From Amanita rubescens (Eukaryota; Basidiomycota; Agaricomycetes; Agaricales; Amanitaceae), in the NCBI GenBank assembly GCA_015039365.1, contig WION01000118.1, positions 62,001-126,000 on the forward strand: a stretch of DNA of 64,000 bases, given 5' to 3'. This document shows, piece by piece, positions 43,261 through 54,800 of this stretch; the first letter of the stretch is position 1; each line of letters begins with the position of its first letter. The position numbers were made by a program, and so were the translations under genes. Under the pieces are notes generated by a model. The model saw only the letters and a list, made by a program, of their open reading frames with translations. It was not told where the DNA came from and searched no databases.

Positions 43261-46082
43261 CTACCAGCTAAATGCTAATGGCCTGATAGTAAACCAGATT
43301 ATCCTTGAGCTCACGCGGAAGCTATTCGATTCGCTATCCGATTCTCCAAACTATGTCAGACCTGACTACGGCACCATCCTTGCGGAGTTAGATAATCCTT
43401 CGGACATCGAAGTATTACTTGATTTTATCTTCGACGTGCGCTTGTTTTTGTTTCGCCTGATTGACATTGTTATTTATTTCATTCAACAGCTACTCCTTTA
43501 TGGTAACCTGTCGAAATTCGGTATTCCAGATGCGAACCGAATAGCTAAGCGTCTGATATTCAAACTTGCATCTACGACGAATGTCATTCCAAGGTCACTA
43601 TTTATTACCGACGTCAAAAGAGAGATGGATTCTGGCGTCGTTGGTAGCGGTGGCTTTGGAAGTGTTTTCAAAGGCGAATACGGAGGGCGGCTGGTCGCAT
43701 TGAAATTGCTGAACAAAGTTTGTCATCAAGTCAGTCGATCACCATTTTCAACTTCCCAATATTGATGTTTTGGCAAAGAGTTCGCTCCGAAAAGATTTCC
43801 TTAGAGAAGCTGTTGCCTGGAGATCACTTTCGCACCGCTTTATTCTTCCTTTGTTTGGAATATATGAAGAGAAATCTTGGACGTTCTTAGTATCACCATT
43901 CATGATGAACGGAACTTTAAGTGGATGGAGAAAGAAGCAAACACTAACTGTAGTTGAAATACTTAGGCTGGTGAGACGATAGTGATTGGCTATTGAAACA
44001 GTTAGACAATATAGCTAATGTCTATTATAGATGACAGAGGTAGCTGAGGGCATTCAGTATCTTCACTCGGATGGAATCATACATGGTGACTTACACGGAG
44101 TGAGTGCATTAACTCGGCTGTCGCACCTCCCTAATCTCTTCATTATCGGTGTCTACCAGAGAAACGTCCTGCTCGATTCTGATTTCCATTGCCAAATCAC
44201 CGATTTTGGACTAACGCGGCATTCTGACGCCACTGTTGCGTGGTCTACCAAAACATTCGTGCCAAATTTTGCCGCGCCGGAACTGTTTGGTATTTGCGCC
44301 AAGTGCCATCAGTCGAGTTGCAGCGGATGTTATGAGGGTCATAATAGGCAGCATAGGGAGAAAACAATGAAAACCGATGTGTATTCTTTTGGTTGCCTTT
44401 ATTATGAGGTGGGCCCCTCAGCACATTGAATTCGCTTAATAATGATTAACGACTCGGCCAGATATACTTCGATACTTTACCTTATGAAGGAAAAGGCGCC
44501 TATGAAATCGTTTTGCTCGTCGCACGTGGAGAACTCCCAATCCGACTGGAAAGTCCAAGAATGGATGATCATACATGGGATCTCATCCGGAGCTGTTGGG
44601 AGTCCATTCCTCCTAAGCGTCCTACCATGGAACTAGTACTAAAGACGATGATTGATACCACACCTCTTCTGCCGACATTACTCCCCACTCTCAGAGTCGA
44701 GGTGTGAGCTTTCAAAGGATTGTAACACCAGTATTAATCATCAATGCCTTTCAGCTACCTGCGCATAATGCAGTCAATCCGATCACTCTCGATCTTATGA
44801 GGAAACTGTTGAAGCCAGATAATTATCACACCATCGCTGATGAACTGACCGTGAATTCGGACATTGAGCTATTCTTTGATTTCATCGTCTTTGTGCGTCG
44901 TTGTACTCGAGCCATTAACCATGCTAATATCCTTTTCAACAAGCTACTCCACGACGGTAGCCTGGCTAATGACGACCTTCCAGATGCAACTCGAAGAGCG
45001 CGGAGACTAATGGGCAAGCTGTCCGAAAAGGATATCTTGCCCAAATCTCTATTTATTACCGATGTCACATTCATTGGCATGAGAGGCGTTGGAAATGTTT
45101 CTACGGCCTCACACGGAGGACAACTTGTTACGCTAAAAGTAATATACAGAACTTCTCATCAAGAAGTCAGTGAATTGCCATCGTCAACCTTTTGGTGCTA
45201 ATTCCTTTGCAAAGAATTCACGCCTAATAAGAGTTATCTGTAGAGAAGCGCTTGCATGGCGAACGCTCTCACATAAGTTCATCCTCCCACTTCTAGGAAT
45301 ATATAAAGAGAAAGCGTGGCTATTCCTTGTATCACCGCTTATGGCGAATGGAACATTGTCTGAATGGAGAAGGAATCAGGAATCGGACATAACCGAGATA
45401 CACAGGATGGTAAGATTCCATACGGTCTATCCGAGCTATAGGGCATTAATATCCACCAGATTCGAGAGGTGGCTGAGGGCGTTCAGTATATTCATTCGGA
45501 AGGAATTGTGCACGGCGACTTGCACGGAGTAAGTGTCTTGATATCATGTTGTCTGAGTGAAAGATTTATACCGTTGTGAACTAGAGGAATATCTTCCTCG
45601 ATATGAATTTCCATTGCCAAATTGCTGGTTTTGGATTAACACGACATTGCGAAGCCACCGATGCGCTCGCCACTATGACACATCTGGCATATTTCGCTGC
45701 ACCAGAACTGTTTGGTACATGTGCCAATTGTGGCCGAGCAGAGTGCGCGGGACGCTGTGAACGGCCCCATAGAAGTAAAACAATGAAAACGGACATATAT
45801 GCATTTGGTTACCTTTATTATGCGGTGCGTTTGAGCGCTCCTCGACTTGTTCAGCGCATTGAGCATTAGTTCACACAGATATTCTTTGATACTGTTCCTT
45901 TTCAAGGAAAGACGGACTATCAAATCACACGACTAGTTACAGCCGGAATGCGGCCAGATCGATTAGAAAACCCGGAAATGGAAGGAGATACGTGGAATCT
46001 CATCCAGAGCTGTTGGAAATCTCTTCCTCTTGAACGTCCGACAATGGAGCAGATCGTTCAGATGCTGCCTCAGCCAGAATAA
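41140..46082 (+). CDS. G-domain protein with two C-terminal kinase modules
   Basis: MDPPQVSMPS (41140) runs to EECPR, an intron, FRILIVGR, an intron, then PGVGKSSLINAIFKISLT, giving Walker A GRPGVGKS. The next exon reads DVRHFEAGTAKINEGITSPH and HNSEGYEPGDEEKF (switch/Walker B region). Later come MIVVYTKFDLFM (G4) and IPYTIVSS (G5-like). Helical exons end YVVDLTLILQAVFLVSLQD. The frame passes through an intron after ..RILRFE into kinase module 1 (43268-44701), and through a phase-0 intron after ..LRVE into module 2 (44755-46082). A few G-domain/helical exons show local frame shifts that need transcript support. Continuity into one protein is inferred. Confidence 0.65.
43268..44701 (+). other. 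Kinase module 1, canonical motifs
   Basis: LNANGLIVNQIILELTRKLF leads in. Then come GSGGFGSV (Gly loop), VALK, LREAVAWRSLSHRFILPLFG, HGDLHG, an intron, NVLLDSDFHCQITDFGLTRH, APELFG, ICAKCHQSSCSGC (four-Cys insert), KTDVYSFGCLYYE and SCWESIPPKRPTMELV. Lys, HxD Asp and DFG are all present, so this is the likely active kinase of the gene. Confidence 0.65.
44755..46082 (+). other. Kinase module 2, DFG lost (pseudokinase?)
   Basis: LPAHNAVNPITLDLMRKLL leads in. The Gly loop is degenerate (GMRGVGNV), VTLK keeps the lysine, HGDLHG is intact, but the metal-binding motif reads IAGFGLTRH, so the DFG Asp is Gly. The insert TCANCGRAECAGRC follows APELFG. It ends ERPTMEQIVQMLPQPE-stop. Catalytic loss is predicted. 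Confidence 0.6.
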
Positions 46083-46210
46083 GGTCAATGCTGTATTCCC
46101 TTATTGCGCAGCCGCACTCTCTGCACGGCATTTATTGCAAATAACCATGTATCGTCAAAGTCCATATTGTAGCAAATATTCCGGAGGGCTATGTAATTGT
46201 GTAGCCGATG

Positions 46211-48209
46211 TTAAGCAAGCGAATCAAGCTGTTTCACTAAATCACCAATGGGCGGTCTATCATTCGGCCACCTAGACCAACATCGGCAGAGAAGCTTCCA
46301 CATATTGTCGTCCAACCCACGCTTGACGACACGGTCGTCTACGGGGCGGTTAGGCAGTTCACCCCGCCCCTTTTTGAAAATCAGCTGGTTATTCTTTTTA
46401 ACATCCGAGTATGGCATTTCGTGTGTAAACAGCTAAACAAATTTCAGTATACCAATATCAAACGTAAATGAATATCTGGCCCGACCTCTAGAATGGTCAT
46501 GCCAAAGCTGTATATATCACCCTTGGCCGATACAGCAGCTTGCATTTCGAATACCTCCGGTGGAGACCATCTATAGCCGTCCGACTGACCACCGGTTTGG
46601 GTGATTAAATTACCCTCAAGCTATCGTAAGAATGCGATTGAGCTATAGATACGATGCGGATCGGATTGACGTACGTACCTTCGCAAGTGCAAAATCCGTG
46701 ATTAGCGGTTGGACTTCATCTCCAATAAGTACATTTTCCTTATAAGTCGTCAGTATGTTCATACGCCAGTGTCATGAAAGGACACAAACGGCTCTCAAAT
46801 TTCCATGGACGATAAACATAGAGTGGAGGACGTCAATACCTTCTGCTATTCCGAGAATCTAAGACGATCAATATTTCGGCAGGAAAAGTGGATAAAGCAA
46901 CGCACTAGCTTTTTGTAGTCGCTATCCGTGAAGTCATCGTGCTTCTTGACGTAACTCAGCGCGTTTCCATTTTCCATCCATGGGCTAACCAGAGCACTGA
47001 TGTGAAGATGTTATAACAATGGGTACTGCATGACATCGTCGGGACTTACAGACGTAGACCATCAGGGGAGTAGAATCCGTAGAATGGTATGATATGCTTT
47101 CCCTGGTCCTTTTCATATATTTTCGCCCACACTTCGACCTGACGCCTGATCCTCTGAAGGTGTATTTGAGTCACGAAGGAAGATCCAATGCCAATGAGAC
47201 GTACCTTTACGTTGTTCTCATCCCCCATGTTGATGGAGCGGATGACCTTGATTCTGACATCTTGACTGTTGAGATATCTTCCTTTGTACATATCAATGTT
47301 GTTGCCGGACTCCATGCGTCTCTCTCCAGCCCATTCAACCACTTTAGAGCTTAGCTGGCATTCCGGTGGGATGCGGCCAGAGGATCGCAACAATTTGTAG
47401 AGGTTTTCTGCCATACGCTTGCGTTCCTCGTCTGACACAGTCCCTAAGTTCTAATTTCGAGTATTAAGTAACCGGCCTAGGCTTGGATGTACACAATCGA
47501 CGCACCGTTTGCATCATCGTCTTGACCACCCTTTGATCATCTTCCGTAATTTCGCTGTTCTGTACCTCTTGCACGAAATCGGGGGAGGCAAACCTGCCCA
47601 CCATATCCCCACGGTCGACATTGTGCATCTCTTCCAGTTTTCTTTTCCGTTCTTCCTCTTCCTGCTGGTGCGCCAGCCCTTCCACATGCACAGCCGTCTA
47701 AAAGGTCATCAAGAAGTATTCCCTCTAGATATAGAGCGCTTACAGTGAAGATAACTAGGCAGTCAGATATTTCTTTATCGCAGCCATCCAGGTCCGCCTT
47801 GAAATCAGCTTGGTGCTTTAGCATATAAAACCAGCCTTTCTCAGCCCATTTCGTCATCGTATCCTTGACCTTGTTGAGACATCTACAGGTTATCAGTAAA
47901 ATGGATTGTGGAGGGACAAGCAACTGACTTGAACACATAATCTCGGTATTGGACTGTCCGCTTGCGGGAAGGCAGCTCTTCATACTGCCGGAGAGAAATG
48001 CACAGGTCCTTACATCTCTGCCGAGCGAGGTAGCGCGCAGCGCTCCTGTCAACAAGTTAGAATACTTGATTGTACCGCGAGAAGTACGATACATACTTGT
48101 TTAGAGCGACTCCTTCACATAATTGGATAATGATGACGAGAACGTCTCCACCAACCACCACACTAGGAAACGGTGCGGAATTCCAAGCAGCAGCACCACG
48201 ACCAACCAT
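46211..48209 (-). CDS. MLKL-like protein: helical N-terminus plus pseudokinase (copy 1)
   Basis: The ATG at 48209 (MVGRGAAAWNSAPFPSVVVG) is followed by exons LVIIIQLCEGVALNK, SAARYLARQRCKDLCISLRQ and CLNKVKDTMTKWAEKGWFYM, a run of amphipathic helices of the type annotated as MLKL N-terminal-like in agaricomycete kinases. A Glu/Arg coiled segment (QQEEEERKRKLEEM) leads to the kinase-like part. That part has VRIKVIRS (Lys present), FYGFYSPDGLRL, SPWMENGNALSYV, VHGNLRAEN (HRD Asp is Asn), ITDFALAK (DFG Gly is Ala), KGDIYSFGMTIL and a C-lobe ending near 46211. No Gly-rich loop is visible. It lies antisense between two multi-kinase genes. Domain naming is from memory and the function (cell-death effector?) is inference. 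Confidence 0.7.
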
Positions 48210-48669
48210 GGTAGGGATAGAATACGAGGTTCGAACCAACACCAGCGCTAATATACATGAGATGCACGTAGACCCCCGGCCACTTGCTTGTCATATCACG
48301 CAATCACAGGATCGCCCAGTTTGTCACTGCCTCACGCATCCTCCATTCCCTATTGGGTCCTCAGCCTAGTACGACGCGTTAGTTCTGACAAATTGCAACC
48401 GAACGTAGTCTCACTATCAGGCGTTTGGTGCTTACGGTTAATGCAGGATGAAAAGATCAATACAATCCAATGACATCGTTCCGTGGTTGTGATAAGAAAA
48501 GACCAGATGAGTCGTCATAGCACGCGCATGCTAGTTGATGGAATGGCGGACCGGCGGACCGAGGGAAGGGAACGAACTGAGAAGCGAAGGATGGCGGATG
48601 GGAAGGTAACGAAGGAATAGAGGATGAGGTGATAGACTTTCACCACCGTTTAACGCGACATGGCAACGA
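48210..48669. other. Spacer between MLKL-like gene and duplicated block
   Basis: No gene recognised. The stretch probably holds the promoter of the minus-strand MLKL-like gene. Confidence 0.35.
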
Positions 48670-51600
48670 TTCGGTCTAGTGTAGGGTTTATTATTTAGTC
48701 ATGTTGTGGTCTAGGGTTAGGAGTCCCCTTCCGCCGTCCGGGAACGAAAATTGACATGGCGAGCGGGATTTAGAGCATAGGCATAAGGTGCCAGGTATCC
48801 GTAGGAGTCCGGGGTTTCCAGCGGGCGAGCTTATCAGCTACGTTTCAATCACGGCTGGCTGTGAACGACTTTTCTTCAGGTGGTGGACTCGACCTTACAA
48901 TTGGCTATCGAACACGGCTAACATTGCGTTTACTGGTACTATCGCGGTGACTTGTATGTGTTACTTGTGCTACATGATTCGGGCGATTGGCGATTGGCAT
49001 TGACTCTTCCGAATTCAGAGAGAAGGAACAGATTCGTTTCCAATTCTATTTGAAGCAAATTCACGTCTGAGCGGCACCATAGGCTGGCACCTAATGTGAT
49101 TGTACCCTAATGAAGTAGTCTCCATGAACGAGGCGTACTCGTATTCGTTTTTCGCCAGCCTTTTCCGTGGTAGATGGACATGGCACCAAGCTATTACCCC
49201 TCGAGTTACACACTCCCTGCCAGGTTTTACGCTTCGTTCATCGCAGTTTCCTGAATTCGAGGCCGAATATGAATGTATTCTGTTTGCGCCGACAGTGTCA
49301 GTCATTGACTACCTTGCAAGTTGAAAGTTGACAACATACAGTATTCATGGGACGCCACGGACCGAGTCAGCCGGTGGTGAAAACTTGTCACCGCCTTCAA
49401 GGTGGGCGATCAGGCGGATAAAAGAGGGTGCTGCCTTTTGACTTTGAGAACATGGTGTAGGACAAATCGAGGGAGACTCGATGGAGGACGATGTCGATTA
49501 AGGATTCCAAATCCCACGGAGCCTGGAGGGCGGTGATGGAGCGGAGTCAAGCCCGACTGGGCCTTTGTCGTCGATCACTAGGTGGTTGCGTGCTTTGTAC
49601 ACCACCAGACTGGCCTTGATGAAATAGGTTGTGTGCCATTCCGTCAAACTGAAGACCATAGGCCATGATTTTTATGAAGAGTTTGCTCGGGCGCTCAAAC
49701 TCCTCCCCGCAACCAATCACGAATTCTCCTCAGACATCCATACCATCTACGGCTCCCATCGAGTCGATCCTTGTACCTACAACAGACGAGATTGCGGAGG
49801 AATGTCCAAGGTAATGTACTTGCAGTCACTGATTGATGGAGCCTGCTGAACGTGGTACAGATTCCGGATCCTTATCGTTGGTCGCGTAAGGCTTGTTTAC
49901 CGTTCCACCTGCATGTTCACTTCATGGATCCTCTGATAGTCCGGTGTGGGGAAATCGTCGCTTATCAACGCTATATTCAAGGCTTCTCTAGCGGTATACC
50001 TTCTGTCACTGTTACCCATTGACACTGAACTTAACGAGATTTAGGATGTCCGACATTTCGAAGCAGGCACGGCTAATATCAACGCAGGAATCACGTCGCC
50101 TCACAACAAACATCTCGTCGTCCATGACTCTGAAGGTTACGAGCCAGGCGACGAAGAAAAGTTCCGTATTGTGGAGAAATTTATCATAGAGCGGAGTCAG
50201 AAAGAGACTATTGGCGAGAGGCTTCATGCAATTTGGTGTGTTCAAAGATGATGTGAATTGGTCATTCCAATTCATGTTACTCGACAGGTTATGCATTACT
50301 GCACCTTACCTTGGTGGCCCAATATTCCAAGCATGGGACGAGAAGGTTTTCAGGTTGAATCAGCGCAAAGGTGATTACTTGCGATCCTTATCCCGATTTT
50401 TGCTGATTGTGATAACAGTGCCGATAATCGTCGTTTATACAAAGTTTGACCTTTTCATGGCGAACAGCCAGCGCAGGGGCAAACGTAACACGGGGAAGGG
50501 TGATCTGGAGTCCGCAGAGAAGCATTTCTATGATAAGTATGGCCAGTTATTCGTGAAATCTACGAAGAACATCGAGGGTCGGGTACCATACACTATTGCC
50601 TCAAGTGCGTTCGTGTTTCCAGCTGCTTAGTATTTACTCAAATCTCCATGCAGAATTTCAGCCCGATACCTTGCTACGACTCGTCGAAATGACAAGGGAA
50701 AATATACGCGCCGAGTCTACGACCTTATCGAGCGGGCTCGCGCCCGGTAGATGTCATTCCTTCGATGCAGTTCTTTCAATAATCAGTTGGCAGGGTCAGT
50801 TGAAGACTTTCTGGACGCAACACAGATTACCTTTGCGACGGCGCAGCGTGTCGATACGTCAGGTAAGATCGACGCGTCAATAAAGTAAGTATCTGTCTAG
50901 AATAGGATAGACTGGGTGTCTTATTATTATCATAGAGTAGGGAAAAAGAGTAAATCGAACCCTCAGCCTTTTTTCAATCCCCTCACTACGATCCACAGAG
51001 TATTGGAGAGCAATAGCATCTGGGATACACTTCCTCAATTTTAGCCTGAAAAAGTGCTTAGACGTGATACACAAAGACCTCGTTGCCATTTGGAATATCC
51101 GGGATATGGAAGCGGTGCGTGCAAGAGAATACCTCGGATTCATTTTTGGATTCATCGCATCTTGATAGTTCTTTCTCAGTGATGCATTTTATCGCCAGAT
51201 GTTGATCTTTGTGGGTGATCAGGATCAGGGGAGTGACAGCCCACTGTAAGTGGATATGACACATCAACGACTAATTAAGATAATAATCAACGTAATTAAC
51301 GAAAAGGATTAGGATGGCGCCGGCGGGCCTAACAAATTTGTGGGCCAGCGGTGTTTACAAAAGATGGTAAACACGTGCGACTCTTTATCGCAACATATGT
51401 TCAATTTCTGACAGGCCCGAGCACGTCCGTTGTCTGATGGGTTATGTGGTGTATCTCACGCTCATCCTACAAGCCGTTTTCATAGTTTCTCTTCAAGATC
51501 ATTCCGAGGGCAAAGTTTCACTAGACCGCGTAAAGGAAGTCATTTACGAGTTTTATTTCTCGGAAAAGAAAAAACGTATTCATAATGCAATCCGGGATTT

Positions 51601-51850
51601 TCAGCCCTCGTTCACAAAGGGCGATGTGGTTGATAAGATCGAGTCTCTGTTAAAGGAAAATGAGGTATGCAAATTATATCTTTACCTGAACTCATTACTG
51701 ATCGCGCGCTTTCGACGATCCGCTATAGATGACGAAGATTGACACACAATTTGACCTAAATAATAGACTAGTCCTTCCATCACTGCTCAGAATACTTAGG
51801 TTCGAAGTGGGTACTTTTGAACTATCACTGCACCGTCGCTAATGACCCCC
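48670..51850 (+). repeat. Segmental duplication, copy 2
   Basis: Direct copy of 40165-43260. It begins TAGGGTTTATTATTTAGTCATGTTGTGG and runs through the degenerate small gene and the G-domain exons. It carries an extra insertion around 49330-49640 relative to copy 1. Confidence 0.8.
48735..48990 (+). pseudogene. Broken duplicate of the small membrane-protein gene
   Basis: RWWTRPYNWLSNTANIAFTG is still readable. The ATG-adjacent donor GTGAGC has become GCGAGC, one codon has been inserted (NTAN.IAF), and the C-terminal SAKNEVR block is deleted, so the proposed gene model cannot work in this copy. Confidence 0.7.
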
Positions 51851-54800
51851 AGCTAAGCTCTAATGGCCTGATAGTAAACCAGATTATCCTCGAGCTTACG
51901 CGCAGGCTATTTGAGTCACTATCCGATCCTCCAGACTATGTCAGGGTCGCCTCCGAAACAAGAGACCAATTCGACGCCGAGATGTTAATTGATTTCAACC
52001 TCCTTGTACATATTACCTTTTTGCTCCCCCGTTTGACGTACTTATTCCCCTTAGTTGCTCCGCACTGACAGCCTGTCAAAATGTGGCATTCAAGATGGCA
52101 ACCGCAAAGCGAGGACGCTGATGTTCAAACTGGTAACCGAGAGAAACATTACACCAACCTCTCTCTTTATTACAGACGTTAAGATCGATAACGAAGGTGC
52201 CATCAATATAGGAGGTTTTGGACGTGTATTCAAAGGCGAATACAAAGGAAAGGCGGTTGCGCTGAAATTGATGGACAAAGGCCTCAAAGACGTGAGGGTT
52301 ATACTTTTCTTTTTTCACAATCCTGATTCATTTGTTAAGGGAAAGTTCAATCAAAACCAAGATTTTGTTCTGGAAGTCCTAGCGCGACAATCTCTTGCAC
52401 ACCGTTTCGTTCTCCCTTTATCCGGAATATTTTTAGACAGAAACCAGCCATTTTTCGTGTCGCCATACATGGAAACATCATTAACTCAGTGGCGAAGGAC
52501 ACAAACACGAGACGTTCCTGAGATAAACAAGCTGGTAAGGCCCAGCACTCCTTAGAACAATCAAAATGGAATCACTGACTTTCACTAGGTGCAGCAGGTG
52601 GCCGAGGGTGTTCGGTATATTCACTCAGAAGGAATTGTGCATGGCGATTTGCGCGGAGTGCGTATTTTGATACCATATCTTGGCCATTGTTTAAATCTTC
52701 ACCCGCTAGGAAAATATCCTCCTCGACGCTAAGAACAACTGCCAAATTGCTGCTGATGTCGGCTTAGCCCAACATTCGAATGCCATTGTTACGCTATCCG
52801 CTGGAGCCTTTTTGTTCAATTACGCTGCCCCTGAACTGTTCGTCATGCAGTTCGAGAGCAATGAACGCAATGAGGATCATGAAGTTCGGCATGGAAGTAA
52901 GACTGTGCAAACGGACGTATATGCTTTTGGTTGCCTTTATTATGCAGTAAGTCCCATGTGTTCTTCGATATATAAAACACATTTAGCAACGAGCTGGGCA
53001 GATATTCTTTGATACCATTCCTTTTTTGGACAGAAATGAATATCAAATCATGCGACTTGTCACTGCTGGAGAGCGCCCAGATAGACTATCAAGCCCGAGG
53101 ATGGAAGATGGCTTGTGGAACCTCATATATCGATGCTGGAGCGCCAAGCCTTTTGAACGTCCAACAATGAAAGAAATAACGGAGGAATTGCCAACTGCGC
53201 TTTGTTATTATGACCTATCATGGGACACCAAACCTTTTGAATCGCCGACAATGCAACAGATCGTCAAAGAAACGAAGGGATTTACGCACCGCAACATCTG
53301 CGAAGTATTCGAGCTAGGTGAAGTCGATATCTCTAGATTGACTACATCGGACGTCGGGTTGATGCTTGACTCTCTCCTCCGTGTCTGTGCCAGTTTTGCA
53401 TAGCTCACTTGTTTATTTTTAATATCTTCTTTGTTCTAGCTGCTTCGCAATGGTAGCCTGTCGAACTCGAACATTCAGGATGCAAGCCAGAAAGCTAGGA
53501 AGCTGCTGTTTAAACTGATATCTGCGACAGATGCTCTGCCAAGTAATCTGTTTATTACCGGCGTCAGAACCAAGGCAGATCTTGCATTTACTAGTGCCAA
53601 TAAAAGGGGAGATTCCGGACGAGTTTACAAAGGTGAACACAGGGGGCAACAGGTTGCGCTGACAGTGCTGCACAAAGGCCGAAAAGAAGTTAGTCCATTC
53701 TTTTCTCCCAACAATACTGATTATGTTTTGTAAGGATTCGCTCAGGAAATGCTTCTGGCGGGAAGCTCTAGCATGGGCGTCACTAGTGCACCATTACATT
53801 CTCCCACTACTGGGAGTATGTGAGGAAAAGTCGTGTCTATTTCTCGTTTTGCCGTACATGACAAATGGAACATTAAGACAATGGAGAAAGGTTGAATCAC
53901 CATTAATCTTGATCGAGATACACCGACTGGTAAGATTCCAGTAATTGTCGGAAAGGTTGAATGAAATCAATATTGTTTGTTAGATGCAGGAGGTGGCCAA
54001 TGGTGTTCTATATATTCACTCGGAAGAAATCGTTCACGGGGATCTGCACGGAGTGTGTTCAATTACCTTGTTTTGTCAACCAATTCATTCTTTGTTTACT
54101 AGGATAATATTTACCTTGATCCCCATTTTCACTGTCAGATTGCTGACTTCGGTTTGACATGGCATTCCGACCCTACCGACACAAGATCCAACATGCGCAA
54201 GCTGAATTTTGCTGCTCCAGAGTTATTCACTTCACGCGACGAATGTGGCCTGTATGGCTGCGATGGACGTTGTGAAGACTATGACCATGGGTTCCCACAA
54301 GGAGAGAAAACAATGCAGACGGACGTATATGCCTTCGGCTGTCTTTATTATGCAGTAAGTTTGTCGTCATATTGACCGCGCCTGATGATGACTGGTACAG
54401 ATATTCTTCGATACCTCACCTTTTCCAGGAAAAAATCAACTTGTTCAATCCATAATAAGTGGGACACGTCCAGTCCGACTGAACAGTCCGGCAATGGATG
54501 ATAGCTTTTGGAGTCTCGTAGAGCATTGTTGGATGCCCAATCCCTTCGAACGTCCGACAATGCAGCAGATTGAAATGAGATTTAAGAACTTTTCTCTCCC
54601 CTCGATGTCGTTACCTGAAGCTCTGTCATTGTTACTTGCAATCCTTCACGAGGTATACGTTTTCGGGCTATTGATGTACCGCCGTCGACACTAAAAACTA
54701 CTAGTTTGTGCCTCTCGGCATCTCGATGGTACAGGAGGATGCCGTTTTCCACATGTCCAAGCTGCTGAACCTATATGACGCCCGTGCTATCGCCTCCAAA

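Noticed and set aside
47537..48094. 185-codon minus-strand frame within the MLKL-like gene
   Set aside because: It runs through introns in a different frame. The family-conserved helices are in the spliced frame described for the gene.
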